Shown here piece by piece: positions 23,806 through 36,497 of a DNA stretch of 64,000 bases (position 1 is its first letter; the number at the start of each line of letters is the position of its first letter). The DNA lies in NCBI GenBank assembly GCA_037974965.1, contig JBBPFI010000003.1, positions 1,736,001 through 1,800,000 on the forward strand, in the 5' to 3' direction. Source of the DNA: Dacryopinax spathularia (taxonomy: Eukaryota > Basidiomycota > Dacrymycetes > Dacrymycetales > Dacrymycetaceae). The notes beneath the pieces were generated by a model. The model was not told the DNA's origin. It saw nothing but the letters and a program-made list of their open reading frames with translations, and did no database searches. The translations under genes and the position numbers were made by a program.

Positions 23806-25522
23806 CAAATCTCGCCATCAGGAGGCACGCGCCTCTTCCGGGGGAGGGGAGCAGCCGCCTCTTTCTTGCAAGCAAGGATCTTGCGGAAAAGTCCCAGTTT
23901 TTCGTGTTTGGCTCCGATCTTCCTCTCAACGTCCTCGAATATCTTCTGTAGTCAGAAATCAATACGCATTCCACGTCTCACACAGGCAACGGGATATACC
24001 TGAAGATCCTTTAGTTCGCCTTCAAGTAGCCGAGCATCCTCGTGATCCTCCTCCTCGTCCTCTGGCATGGGTTCCCTGTCTGCGACCGGTCTGTTCTGAG
24101 CCCCTCGAGCACATGCCGCTTTATACTCCTCGATGGCCTCTTTTTCGTCCTGAAGCTGCTTCTTTTTTCTTTCAAGCGCCTCGATGCCTGTCTGTTACCT
24201 CTAATGAGTACCAGAAAGTATGAAGCAAAGGAACAAATGAGATCGTACCCTTAGTTCTAGGATCCGCGACTCAGCCCACCTTACAAAGCTGTGGGTCTCA
24301 ATGCCAGGCTCGGCAATTTCTGTCTGTCCGACTACGTGATGCTCTTCCACGGGAGTCGTAGGCCCATCTACTCCAGTAACCCTGGCTGCCGCGTCCAAAG
24401 TGGGAGGGCGAACTGTACTGGGACGTTCAACAGCTGAACCGGGAATGGTCGATGTCGATGGAGCCGTCCGCGGGGACGGCGCCCTCATATCGGTGAAGAG
24501 CGCCCAAGGAGGACTCGAAGGAGACACCGTCCTTGAGGTCGAAGAACCAGGAGGGGCAGTCCTTCGGCTTGAAGCTGGCGTTTCCCCCCCAGTTTGACCG
24601 GTGACCTTGGGCGGCTCTACAGGAGACGATTGAGAAAAATTAACAACGTCAACTTCTTTGGACTAACGGCAATATCCTTTGACTCGGAGCACGTCTATAC
24701 GGTGTAGGAGATCAGCAAGGTCCTAGATGTATTGCCGGTCCGGCTCACCTATCGATCTATAATGAAAATCGAACCAGATCGGCTTTCCGTATTGTCCCTC
24801 GAGCGGAATAAACTGGCAGAGCGGCTCGAAGCCCGGGACTGCAGCAGGCCTCTGTGCTCCGATCCTGGAGATGGAACCATTGTATCAGAAAAGACGTCGC
24901 TGGTCAAGAAGGCTGGATCTACCCGATGGAGTGCGCAATCCCCTGGGAAGCCTCGGGCGAGGCGGATGGAACAGAAAAGCATATCAGGGGTTTCTTCGCT
25001 TCTCGATGAAATACAGGCATTCCCTGGACAAGCTTGACGGATATGACTCCGGGGGTAGGGCTAGGATCGCCGGCTGCGACAGACGATGCTGGAAACCGGC
25101 ATCAATCGCTGCGTAAGGAAGGGGGAACGGATAACGTACTGCGGGGGATGAAGACAAGCGGAGCGACTATATCCTGCGACACGTCGACGGCGGTGATATC
25201 CATTTTATCTTGATTCGTCGCCATAGTCCAGCGCTTGACAAGTGTCCCATCGATATAGAGGCTGCCTTCTGTGGCATAGGTGTGAACCGTGTCTCGGACG
25301 CATACTCCAAACGACTATAAGGAGCATCAGAGGGTTCGCCGCCGGTAGCTCGAGTGGTGCACAAGGACTCACCTGCTGCGCCTGGGAACGGATCCAGCAC
25401 GTCGCGCGAACAACGGCATCCTCGGGGCTCTCATCTCGGCGGCCATACTCTGTGAGCCTAGCGCCAGCTTTTCCATTATCTAGAGCGGCGATGAATACTT
25501 CATATCCCAAGTCGAGCTTCAT
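23806..25522 (-). CDS. DUF7918-type protein with C-terminal coiled coil, copy A
   Basis: Reading the minus strand from ATG 25522: MKLDLGYEVFIAALDNGKAG, then RATCWIRSQAQQ, splice, SFGVCVRDTVHTYATEGSLY, IDGTLVKRWTMATNQDK, splice, PGVISVKLVQGMPVFHREAK, splice, EGQYGKPIWFDFHYRSI, splice, DVLRVKGYC. A Pro/Ser/Thr-rich linker follows, then a charged helix (EALERKKKQLQDEKEAIEEY; KIFEDVERKIGAKHEK) and a basic tail RKRRVPPDGEI ending at 23806-23808. The order of a beta-rich N-terminal domain and a (F/Y)xYR(S/P) block before a helical tail matches the family I know as DUF7918, common in agaricomycetes and of unknown function. The Lys/Arg-rich end could be a nuclear localisation signal. About seven exons join without a frame break. 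The exact borders of two middle exons are less certain. Confidence 0.72.
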
Positions 25523-26458
25523 GATGCTGAGGTGGGTGGAGCAAAGGCGAATGAAATCTGCGGTATAGACGCCGAATGTGAGGAAAAAGAGGTGCACCGT
25601 GCAGAACACACACCGCTTCCTCGGTGTCTATATCCATCCCAGCTGCAAGCAGGTTCTACGGGGCCATTCTTTCCTTTTTCGTTATTCGGGTAGATGTTCG
25701 GATCTTCTGTAACAGCATCTCTGGAAAACTCCATTTGCAGCGTGTCTCTTGATCGGACCCTCCGATATCATTTTCCGCCCCAGCTCCAAGAATAGATGCA
25801 AGATATTATACTAGTCCAAAGAGAAGCAGTACAACCGGAGATAGGGTACACATCTGAGTAGTTTCAGGTCGCTTGTCGACCTGGATGAAGGTTCTCTTTC
25901 AGCTTCCCCGGTGGCTGAGCTCCGCAGATCCATCAAGTGCGTGCGACAGTTAAAGACAGTGTTCACCGGTATCATCAACAAGCATTGAAATGAACGTATT
26001 CGGTGCTTCTGAAACATCCCCGCTGAATTTGCATGGCAGAATGGACAAAGAACATGGATGCTTCGACATAGACTGCCATTTCAGAGCTCGAAACATCCAC
26101 TCCAACGAGAGCCTCGTGTTCACCACCCTATCAGGGCATCGTTCGTCCCATCTCGGCATCTTCCTCTGCCAGCGCATACGTATCTCAGAAGCTGAATTCA
26201 CCCGTTGCTATCCTTCGTCATCATCCAAGATCCTAAAATGACGTACGAGATCGAGCCGTCTGCGGAATAGGAGAAGATGGTGCACTCTAGGGACAGTTAG
26301 GGGTAGATGATACGGCCTGGGAAGGATATCTGCGATCCATGGCCGGGTTCGATGGCGCTGAAGGGCCGTCATCCTCCGACTGGTGTTCGTGAGGAGCTGA
26401 AGGAGCAGGATGTCGTCCAGTGCGTCCCACTCAACCATGGCTGTACCCAACGATACTG
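25523..26458. other. Divergent intergenic region
   Basis: About 900 bp between the start of the minus-strand DUF7918-type copy A and the membrane protein gene on the + strand. It presumably contains both promoters. Short open frames on both strands show no family features and no repeats were noticed. Confidence 0.4.
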
Positions 26459-27465
26459 ATGCCCCCAACAGTTCGTTCCAACCCGTCTGATCGGTTCCCC
26501 CCATATACCAGTAGCGGGTTCACCTCCAACGGCGGGTCAACCTTGCGCAAAAGCGCCATGCAACCCATCCATCGAGCCGATGCTACTGGCGTGACGATGG
26601 CCTCTGCGAAGGGCAACAATGGCGCGGACGGCCCGAATGGCGCCTCGCCGGCGATGTCGCATGCGGGGCAGTCGACCGCACCGCAGGAGACAGAGGCGAT
26701 GAGGCAGGCCATCTTGACGCTGGTGAACGTATGGCTGAGCCGGCTGAGCTTGTTGAGCGGTATTGTGAGTTCGACCATTTATCTGCGCTGAATTGCCGTT
26801 GACCGACCATGCCCAGACGACATTCTTCGCGGGCATTGATGGACAACTCCTGTCATATGCCTATCCCTCGACCGTCACCGACTCACGCACCGATACGGGC
26901 TATCGCATTTCGGTTACCTGTCTAGCTGGAGCAATGGTGTTACACTGGATGGCCGGTGAGTACCTAATCAACACGCGCATATATGCTACCGACTAACACG
27001 ATATCAGCGATCATCTCCTATATCGCCTGCTTTGCGCTCTACCGCTACGAGCTGATCGACGCGCGACACGAAGAAGTCAACAACGGCATCACGGCCTTCG
27101 CCTATCCGTTCAAGTCTGCGAGCCCGATGCTCGGCTCTCCATTCACACCCGCGTCTCTCGGCGGCGGAGCAGCCGCATACATCAGCGTTACCCGAGTTCA
27201 TCCCTACAGCCTGCGCGTCTCTCGTCCCGGTATCGAAAGCCACACCAATCCTCCCGAAGCGCCGATCACGCACGGCATACCGAAGCTGCCGATGAACCTC
27301 GCACTCGTCAATACCGCTTGCGTCGGCATCACTTCCGTCGGCTTCGTGCTCGCGATCATCGGCATCCTAGCGTACATCTGGGTGTTCTTGCCTGCGTACG
27401 TGAGCATCTTCTCGACCGTTTGTTTGAGCGTGTCTGTCGTTATTGGACTTTGGGTATTGCGCTGA
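26459..27465 (+). CDS. Small membrane protein of unknown function
   Basis: Exons 26459-26764, 26817-26955 and 27008-27465 give 300 residues. The N-terminal 95 residues are hydrophilic and rich in Gly, Ser and Pro. Four hydrophobic segments follow: around VNVWLSRLSLLSGITTFFAG, ISVTCLAGAMVLHWMAAIIS running into YIACFALYRY, and near the C-terminus VGITSVGFVLAIIGILAYIW with VFLPAYVSIFSTVCLSVSVV. A 90-residue loop with SPF/SLGGGAAAY lies between the second and third. No catalytic or transport motif is recognised. Agaricomycete genomes hold many such multi-helix proteins of unknown role. The start is uncertain; ATG 26594 (MASAKGNNG) is an alternative. Confidence 0.65.
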
Positions 27466-28109
27466 AATCGGCTAGCAATTGCGCTGTTGCTTGAATGTAC
27501 CCCTGAGCTAAAAATCTTGATCTTCTTGGCAAATAAAGACCGTTTCTATCACGGCCGTCTCCTTCCCTACTTCCGTGAACAATACTGCGAATTATCTGGT
27601 TCCTCTATCAACCGTCCACAAATGTCTCGCGCATAATGCCCGCTAATCTCTCGGAAATGCATGTATCGCTGTTCCGGAGGTGCTAGCCCGACCTATCGTA
27701 TCCATACTAGACTGGTTCGGGCCCGAAGGTTTACTGTAACGTTAGAGACATCCCATGTCTCGAATAACCGTCCCCGAGACGTTTGACACCACAGCGGGCC
27801 GAATGGACGTTGGGAGGCCTAAAGGCCCAAGAGATGAATCCAAGTGATGCGAGCCAGCCTGTGCACAAGGTAGCAAGCTCCCACTGTCGATGGCCATAGA
27901 GAGTCAGTTATGGCGTCCGTATTGCCCTGCTGGTGACTCGTCGTGACGCTTCCGGGAACAAAAGAAGCGTCGAAGCACATTCAGCGCCTTCAATTCTTTG
28001 CGGAACCTTAAAACCCTCTCATCTCCATCGATACCGTTGCCATCAACCTCTTTCACTCATTTGGATACCTTTTCTTGTTCATACCTTTCTTGACTGGCTA
28101 TCAGACGGA
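27466..28109. other. Intergenic spacer
   Basis: About 640 bp upstream of DUF7918-type copy B, on the same strand as both neighbours. No recognisable gene, repeat or strong promoter motif. Confidence 0.4.
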
Positions 28110-29653
28110 ATGAAGCTTGAAGGCTACGAAGTGTATCTGGAGAGTAATGGCCGTCGACTTCGCGAACTAGGCACACAAACGACTATTCCCCAAGACCCCG
28201 ATGGGGAATACGCTGGACCGAGGCAGGCGACTTGCTGGGTTCAGTCTAAAGCCGGTCAGGTACGAAACGTTCCCTTCTGCTTGTGGAGATCATACTCACG
28301 ATCCCTCCCAGAGTCTCTCCATCGTCTTCTATGATGCTCTTCACACCCACGATATGCGCGGAACGCTCACCATCGATGGCCGGCTCTATCGCAAGTGGAC
28401 GAGCGGAACCAATGAGGAGAAAGTGTACACAGACACCGTGTATACTTCTCCCACATCTGTCGCGCAATTGTCCTTCGCAGAACGCCCTCAAGCCAGTAAG
28501 CTTTCTCGTCCCTCTCTCCCCGGAGGTTTCGCTGAAGCTACTTGAAGGGGAAAATGACCAGCCGCAGTTGCACGAGGATCCGACGGACGAAGGTTCCATT
28601 ACAATCTGTTTACAAAGAGGAGAAAGATATCCCCGAAGGGACCGCAAATCACCGCTTGTATGTCCCGATAATAGCGTCACTTTGGAGCCTCTTGTCACCC
28701 CAGGCATTGACCATCGGGTTGTGTAAAGTGCTTCAATTGCTTAATCGCAACCAGTTACTAATGGGACTGACTAAGTACCGGACCCGATATCCCGGTGCAA
28801 GGGGAGGAACCCGCCTATCATTTCGAAGTTGACAAGCATTACAAGAGCTCATTATTCTTCACTTTTTATTATCGGTCCGAAGGTAAGCTCAGTCTAGTAT
28901 CGCTCATGACGCCCGCGTGCTCATTTCCTGCAGCTATTTTGCGATCCTTGGGACTGGCTGGTGCGTATTCTGCGCTTCCATGACAGGAAGAACCATTTTC
29001 ATCTATTTTCAGAGCGTGGCCGCCAGTCAATAGGGGGAGAGTCCGCGGTATCGTCCCCCAACCGGAGAGCTGGACCATCAACGATTAAGCGCAGGCAGCC
29101 CCATCCGAACACTTCCTCCTCTGCTGTTGCAGGGGGAGGACGCGCAGAAGCGGCAGAGTCCGATCACACAGAAGGCTTCGCCGTCACTTTGCAAAAGCGC
29201 CGTAGCGTATTGCAGGTTTGCCGCGTCCCATTCTTCCAAGGATAAGCAAACTCATTCTGATTCAGCAACGGTATGACTCCATGATGGCACTCCGTGATAT
29301 CCATTCCGGAAAGATCGACGTATTGGAGCGATTAGTAGCGAGAGAACCGCTTGTAGTAGATGTGACTGCGCAAGCCGGTGTTCAGCAGTCAGCTTCCGGA
29401 CAATCACCTGGCCAGTTTCTCCTTATGGCGAAGGCTGAGCTAAATAAATTGAAGGTATTCCTTCTGTTCCACACAACCCCTCGGCGTCTCTTGACATCGG
29501 TATCTATAGACGCTGCAACAAGACTGGAGTGCTCAGAAAGCAGCCATAGAAGAAGAGTTGAAGCTCTTGGATGAATACGCCAGATTGGAGGAAGAGGCTG
29601 CTGATTACGACCGTGCCAAGCAGAAGAAGCGCAAATTGTCGGAAGATGCCTAG
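28110..29653 (+). CDS. DUF7918-type protein with C-terminal coiled coil, copy B
   Basis: Starts MKLEGYEVYLESNGRRLREL at ATG 28110. The first exons are 28110-28259, 28312-28495, 28548-28722, 28776-28882 and 28934-28960, and two or three more follow. Frames agree at every junction. The layout parallels copy A: RQATCWVQSKAGQ, SLSIVFYDALHTHDMRGTLT, IDGRLYRKWTSGTNEEK, EGSITICLQRGERY, SLFFTFYYRSEAILRSLGLA, a Ser/Pro linker, then a long charged helix (QRYDSMMALRDIHSGKIDVL; EEELKLLDEYARLEEEAADY) and a basic tail RAKQKKRKLSEDA. The helical part should form a coiled coil, and KQKKRK resembles a nuclear localisation signal. Function unknown. Copies A and B point away from each other across 2.6 kb with the membrane protein gene between, so this is an inverted duplication or two members of a larger family. 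Confidence 0.75.
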
Positions 29654-29835
29654 ACACTATATATGTGCATTAAAAATCCAATCTCTACGCGACATGGGAA
29701 CCCGGCAACTCACAGCGCAGTCGCATGTCTTGTTCTGAACCCAGATACCCCGGATCTTGTAACGGTGTAGAATCTGATGACTGAGTTTTGCTTTGTGCAG
29801 GGATTTTCCACGATGAGGAGGTGCAACCGCGCGTA

Positions 29836-32800
29836 CTAGGCGGATACCCAAACCGGTTTCAGATGATTGGTCTCGCGCTCAGAGCGCTGCTGGAGTTCTT
29901 CATCCAAACAGACGAAGATTCTTAGTCGCTTGTCCTGCTTTCGTGCTCGTAACGATGCTTGCATGGAATGTAACGTTTCAATGATGGCGTGCAACGTGGA
30001 GCTGCTGGCGAAGATGATGCCCCGATTTAGATGCTTTTGCACCGGCGAAACACGGCCTATGCACCATCCCGTCGCCACGAGAAACGCATCGAGTGTAGAA
30101 AAGCAGTTCGTGGTTGACAGCACAGGCAACTGAGTTGTGACCTTGGTATCGCTCCAGACCGCTGCATCCGTGAAAACCATCGACAGGTCATCCACGCACT
30201 GAGGGTTGAAATCGACCGGCGGGAAGTCGCGGTGTGCTTGAAGGGGAATCGGATAAAGGAGACTGAGCAGACCGCCACGGAGTGTGCTGATCGGAGCGGC
30301 GTGAAAGGCATGGTTGCGAGGTGCAGGTGGTGTACAAGATGGCGAGTGAGCATCGCTAGGAGGATGCACCGAATCAATGACGGCCGACTGCCGAACACTT
30401 GACTCTTTCGCAGGTCCGATACGAGCGCGGAAGACATCTTTGTGGGCCGCATGCGATCGAGCTCGCAGCGGCTGGCCGGCGCGGAACCTTGTGGGTGATG
30501 TAGGGGGTTTGTTCTCTTTGTCAGACGTGCCAACCGTTCCGCCACATCCACTAGTTGCGAGCGAGGGCAACTTTGGCCGAGCCATCACGGTCATCCCGCG
30601 ATCTGATCTCATCGGATTGGACGCATGCAACTCTTGCAGGTTTGAGGCGGCGCATTGACGCTTGATTGGTTGGTCTTCCGCGAGGTCACAAGCGGCTCTT
30701 TTGCTGGGATGCCGTTGTGGCTCGGTAGGAGATGTGGGGACGTTGACCGTTTGTGCGATAACATCAGAGGAGCGCTGTACAGACTCGGTGGCAATCTTGC
30801 GCAGCTTTTGTAGGGAAACACCTATATATCATAGCTTTAGTGGACTGGCGAAAACAAGTCTACGGTCCACCGTCACCTTCCGTCCAATTCCGTTCTTCTG
30901 TCCTCCAGACTTTGGTGATTCGGGGGAATCGCAATTCGTATCCAGGCGAGCCAACAGCCTTGGTGAAGCGGTCTCCCATGAGCTCCATCAGGATCGGGCG
31001 GTTGAACAAGGACTTCGGAGGCTGTAGTCCGGATGCGACATGCACAGTGTACGGAAGACCTTGCAGCATCTGAAAGAATGAGAACCGGCTGCAATCGTCA
31101 TGTCCTGAGCCCGTACCGTTGACTTGAAAGGAACTAGACCACTGGCTTCAATTTGGAGATTGAGATCTTCGAGCTGTTCACGGCTGAGTCCGTATTCTAC
31201 GGTGAAGTAGACTTCGAAGTGGGGCCGGGCAGACCGCTTAGGCCAGTCAGCGTTTCCTCAAACGGATTTGGCCGCACGTACGCGAAGCTTCACCTCCGAC
31301 ATATTGGTGATACAGCCTACGTAAAAAGTTGTGTTGACAGCTGGTCCAACTACATTGAGGAGAAAGGAGTCAGTTGCGCACAGAGCTGCTGATAACTGAA
31401 ATCATACCCCGGAGCTCTCGGCCACGTTCTTTACTCCATCGCGCACCGAGGACGACGAAATCCAGAGTGTCTGGGCATAAAATCAGACAAAGGCCGTGCT
31501 ACGGTACGCCTGGTATACCGCCATAGCCTCGAATGTAGTCTCGCTTCAGCTTAACCACCACATTAGATAATCGGACAACATTGCTTTTAAGCTGATTTAC
31601 CTTGATCCACGGTTTCCGCAAGTCATTGTAAGTCGAGTCGCCAGCTTTGAGAACAATCCCTTCTGCAAGACTGTTCATGAATCCTCTGGCTTTTCGAGCA
31701 TAGCGTACCTTCTTTGTACTTGATCGTCTCCTTAAGAAAGTGATCTTCCAGTGACTGGACGTAGATCAATATAGCAACAACCTCCCTACAACGCATTCTT
31801 ACGGAAAGCGCGACGGACTCTCCCTCTCCTTGGACGGGAAGAACCAAGGCTCTCGCCACTCGACTCTATAACGAGCTCAGTGACAGATCAAGGAGACGAT
31901 GACAACATACGAAGCCAGCTATGGGAACAATCAACTGTTTTAAGGCTAGTCTCCTGTGCTCGTATGGTCGTCCTAACAGGCTGAGGCCGTTCACGTGCAG
32001 TACGTCGAAGAATATCAGCATGAAATGTCTACTTTCGGAAGCAGTACCGTCTGATCGAAGGGAGTCTTGCCTGTTAAAGCGGCTCAGCATTCTGACCGCG
32101 AAATTGTCATTGCTATGCATAGTACGTTGCCGGGAGGTCCACCTTCGTTTCATCGCCGGTGTCGCTATCCGTTGCTGCTGAAAGACGCCTTCTTCCTCCT
32201 GATCTCCGACGAACGCCCCTTGCTGTTTCGCCAATAATGCCCCGGATGCGCCAAAATTCTGTTGCACGTCAATGGCTATTCTCAGCTTCTGTCATACCGC
32301 ACGCACTGTCGATGTCACCAGTGACTTCGGAGAATGCAACCATCTCTGCCTCGAGGATGGCGGAGTTAACAGTACATTCGCGTGGTTCGATTTGGCACAG
32401 CCGTTCGATCAACTTCTCATGCGCGTTCGATCCAGGAGGTAAACCTAATGAGGCTCTAATGATACTTATCATGCAATGTTGAGCGAAATATTCTACGTTG
32501 CGATTACGTACATACCTGTGCGTGGCGATACGATCTTCCGTGCTGTCACGTTTGCTCTTGCTGAATATTCGGATCTGCTGGTTTGTCGGTGCAGAGAAGT
32601 CGATGTGAATCTGCATACTGTGTATTAGAATGGAATATTAGACATTAACCAAGTAGATAGTTATGGCACAAACCGTTCCCCATCATACTTCGTCTCTGCA
32701 TATAGACGTGCAGAGCCGGAAAGCCGTCTGAGAGCATAGCCGCACGAGTGGCCTTTAACGCACTTGGGGATCTAGGTCCCTTAGTCAGTCTATGCCGAAT

Positions 32801-33698
32801 TCAAAGCGGTGCAACTCACCTCAACTGGTACGCCCAGCACGGGCTCAAATATTCCTTCGTCATTTGAGGGAGGGGTTGATGACAATTGCTCCACCGCCTG
32901 AGCAGCAACCTCCAGTTTACCATTCGTCCGGTACAATAGGCACATCTTGGGATGCCAAGCTCGCATAGCCATATGCATGGAGATCTCCTCGTATGACTTG
33001 GAATTGAAGCTGAGAAGAGAGGCGGACAGCGAAATTGCCGGTTGTCGATACGCGAGAGGACGCAAATCCTTCAAGATGATCTGGGTAACTACGGCGGCAC
33101 CAAATGGGGTGAGATCTCGATACAAGTCCACCAGTATGTCCTTTGAGGAACGGTGGCGCGATGACATCCCCTGTTTGCTGACGTTGGACCAACGTGAATG
33201 TGAGGCTAGTTCGTCTAGTAGGCCGTCAACTTCTTGGAACGTCGGCGTGCTGGGGAATTCCGGTCCGCTCTATATGTTCATCAGCGCATCGCATCTCTGT
33301 TTTCCTGATCAGCGTACGTAAGTGGACTCCAGAAGTTGTTGAACTTCAAGACCGAGGCAGCCTTCGACTGAGTCGTCCCACAGCGTGAGCCGATGTCCGC
33401 GCTTCCCTGGCGCAGTATCTACAACCAATACATCCGCTAAAAGTCGTGCCAGCCTTCCCTCCTGCATGTTATATTTCCTGTCTTCATCCTCTTCAGGAAA
33501 TAGAAAATGGAAGAAAGTGCATCCGGTGCCTGGCGGGAGCGGGCGATGCAATCGGGCGATCCACGACTGCAGTACATCGATGTGTTTCCGCCGATTGCCC
33601 TCTTCGCGAGAGACCGAAAGACGCTTTCCAGATTCCACAGGCTTGATCCTTCCGAATTCCTCTATGAGGCGACAGAAGCTGTTGCAATCGGTTATCAT
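29836..33698 (-). CDS. ATP-dependent DNA ligase-family protein (fungal, ligase IV-like)
   Basis: Reads from ATG 33698 (MITDCNSFCRLIEEFGRIKP) through about a dozen exons to TAG at 29836-29838, roughly 1,050-1,100 residues. The N-terminal part resembles the helical DNA-binding region of ligases. The nucleotidyltransferase core has motif I AETKYDGERMQIH (Lys is the adenylation site), then IFSKSKRDSTEDR, LEAEMVAFSEVTGDID, FWRIRGIIGETA, HFMLIFFDVLHVNGLSLLGR, EGIVLKAGDSTYND and WIKLKRDYIRGYG (motif V), and DFVVLGARWSKERGRELR. The OB-fold end contains PHFEVYFTVEYGLSREQLED and YELRFPRITKVWR. A tail of about 330 residues with basic and Ser/Pro-rich stretches (DKENKPPTSPTRF) follows. Likely nuclear and involved in end joining or repair. 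It is a filamentous-fungal ligase relative, not obviously the canonical LIG4. I saw no broken core motif, but several small exons (31,300-31,900) are approximate. Confidence 0.85.
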
Positions 33699-35223
33699 TC
33701 CATACAAGCGTGGGCGGACTCCCGCTCACAAATTAAAAGGGATGGCGCAAGGCGTTTTGCTGGAACCACCTGATTCCATAATACATGTCCAGCGGATACC
33801 AGAATGGCTCAGCTACGCATCGACGATGCCGAGGAGATTGGGAAGTGTTGAGAGGAGATACTACCAAATTATAACCGAATATGTACAAGAACGTGGGAGA
33901 GGTACTGATGTGGCGCTGGTCGCAACAAGCAGGACGCGTCGGAAACGCGTCGATGACGCCTCGCGTGTCGGCTTTAGCTTCCAAATCAATTGAGCTCTTA
34001 TTTCCGAAATCCTGTGCAGCAGCCGATTCACATGCCAAGGTTTATTACTTCTTTTGTTAGGGTTCTAATTCCGAAGCGGATGCCGGCCTCATCTGCGCAC
34101 CACTTCCCGAAAGACCAGAAAGCTGTACGCTCACATTCCTGAACGGACGGGGCTGTCCCCAGCGATATTGCTCGGATCCGAGGATCTGCTTCTCTGCAGT
34201 TCTCGGCTCATTCTTCTTCTGCAATAACGTGGTCCCTCTTTCGACTGTGATACGGCGCTAGTTCACCAAGAATAACGCATTGGAGATGGCGGTTAATAAC
34301 TCTCCGACTGGTATTCAGTGGACCATCGGATAGATTCGGCCCGAACTGATCTGCCTAGAGTGCGCGCCGGTCTCCGAGCGCCGCACAATTGCAGCTGTGT
34401 GCTGCGTCCGGAGCGCTCGACTGGAAATGGTGGCCACAGGAGGGGCACGCCTAATTCGCACCTCGAATCCAGGAAGAGGCAAGAGGCTCTTCTTATGGCA
34501 AGCTTGGTAGGATGTCGTTCAAAAGCGGAAGTACCGTCTGCTGAGCCACCCCAGAACAGCGCCTTAGCGGATGTGTTGCCCCTCCGAGCCGTGGTCAACA
34601 TCTTGCCTCAGCCTGTCACGACTCCTGGGATGCATCGTGCCTGGCCACCAAGATTAATCGGAGCACCATCCTGACGGAAGACAGCATGCACGCCATCGTC
34701 CTCCTGATAACCGCGGATACTCTGAATCTTGCCCATCTATAGGCACAGCTTCCAGGATAAGGACTCATGTTCAACGCATGTCCTGTACATCAGCGGATCA
34801 TATGATTCGCCATCTGGCTCCGTCTAGGCTGGCGATCGGATTGCTCGAATACCTGCTGGGTCGAGGGGATTTGCCCGCTTGTGGGCAGCGGACTTGAAGC
34901 TCGGGGCTCCGCTCGGTGAGAAAAGTCTCGGTAGTACCCACTTAGCGGTGCTTAGCGTAATGGTGGGCGTTGCTTGCGCACGCCAGCTTGCGATAGGAGG
35001 CCGATGCACGTAGGGGTCATCAATCTGTGGAATGTTGTGATCCTACTCCTGCTCCAGCCGACTATCCTCACATCATCCCTGGACCGTTGTGAGTACTGTC
35101 CTTGGCGTGCACGTGGACGCTAGCATGCTGAACTCATCACATTGTTGCAGACGTGGGTATGTTCGTGAGGGGAATCTATCGCTATGGTCATCCGGGACAA
35201 ATGTACCTATGTCTGGATCGGCA
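33699..35223. other. Intergenic region without recognised gene
   Basis: About 1.5 kb between the start of the ligase gene and the 3' end of the arrestin-like gene, both on the minus strand. Frames of up to about 118 codons overlap on both strands at 34293-34674 but look like chance. No repeat or RNA gene noticed. Confidence 0.4.
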
Positions 35224-36497
35224 TCATTCCGTAGAAGCTGCCTTCTCCGACAAATCTGTCGTTACGCCTACGGGAAGGGCAAACAGATAGTCTTCTGCCT
35301 TATTGGTCGGTGAAAATCCCTCCGCGTGGAGCTGCACGACCAAAGCATACTGCAAATTATCAGGTTTGGTGACGAGTGACGACAGGTGATGGTACGTACG
35401 ATGACGGACAACAGTGGAAATGCGAAGTGCTGCCTCAAGTCCTTACGGACTGGTACTTCACCTCTCAATACTCGCTTTGGGAAATGGTCCCCCGGCTCGA
35501 GCCAATGACGCCCCACTCCGACTACGTCAGTGACGCGCTCCGGCCGTCCAGTCGAGGTTCCGAGTCCCGAAAACCCGCCGGGTGTATCGACAATGACCTG
35601 TCGAACCAAAGAGACAGTGACGGAGAGCGGGTTACCGACGAGCTCAAGGGCGGGAGCATCCCAGCACTCCAGTGAAAAGGTATACGAGATAAAAACCCCT
35701 CTTGTGAACACAGGAGCATTGGCTACAGAAAACTGGAGGTGGTTGGCAGACGGACAGCTTTCAGGAGGGGAGATGGCTTACCGAGCTATCAAAGATCACG
35801 GTACGCTCGTTCTCAATCACAGCACTAAACTGTTTCGAGGTTTCTGCCCAGGTCAATAGCTCCGTCGCCTTGTGAAGCTGGAAGCGACAGAAGCCGAAAT
35901 CCAGCACAGGAAGCGGGATATTGTCCACTGGCCGCGTGCGGGGCAGATAGAGGAGCTGCATGGTCAGCCTGTCAAGGCGTGAGCCAGCCTAATCGCGAGC
36001 TCAAACATTGGTGAAACTGACTGCTCGTCCCCCCAGATACCGGGCTTCTTGACCCTTGCCGTCAAATCATAGCGAATAGACATCGGTTGACCCCTGGAGC
36101 TAAACGTTGGGGGTAGCGGCCATTCGGTGTATGTCGTGGTGCACTTCAGTGGCAGGGTCATCCTAAATGGCAGTATGTGTCGGCCGGCTTTATAGGTGGA
36201 GACGAGTCCGGACCACTGAGGAACCAAGGATTGCTCCAGGTCGAGGAAAAGTGTTCGATTCGTCTGCGGGTTCATAAGGGCGCCTCTTAACCGTACTGTG
36301 AGATCCTTGAATTTGTGATCTTTCTGGAGTACCAGTATGACGTCTCCGGATATCGTGCCAGCCAAGCGGACCACGGGCAAACCATCCAGAGCATTGCCAG
36401 CAGCCACTCGGAGGGTGAGGAGGGGCGGCATCCCTTCGCTCGTCGTCGTGCAGTATGTCGCCTGTCCGGGAGGCTCCGGAATGTGTGGTATCGCCAT
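35224..36497 (-). CDS. Arrestin-like protein
   Basis: Reads from ATG 36497 (MAIPHIPEPPGQATYCTTT) through at least four exons to TGA at 35224-35226. The first exon has the arrestin N-domain pattern of beta strands: LAGTISGDVILVLQ, FKDLTVRLRGALMN, RTLFLDLEQSLVPQWSG, AGRHILPFRMTLP and RGQPMSIRYDLTARVKK. The next exon contains LLYLPRTRPVDNIPLPVLDF, the hinge found in basidiomycete arrestin-like proteins. The C-domain follows with SLECWDAPALELVGNPLSV, TVSLVRQVIVDTPGGFSG, PKRVLRGEVPVRKDL and FAFPLLSVIYALVVQLH. About 400 residues in all. No PY motif is evident, so a role as a ubiquitin-ligase adaptor, as in yeast ART proteins, is not shown. Membrane cargo sorting is only a family-based guess. Confidence 0.75.
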
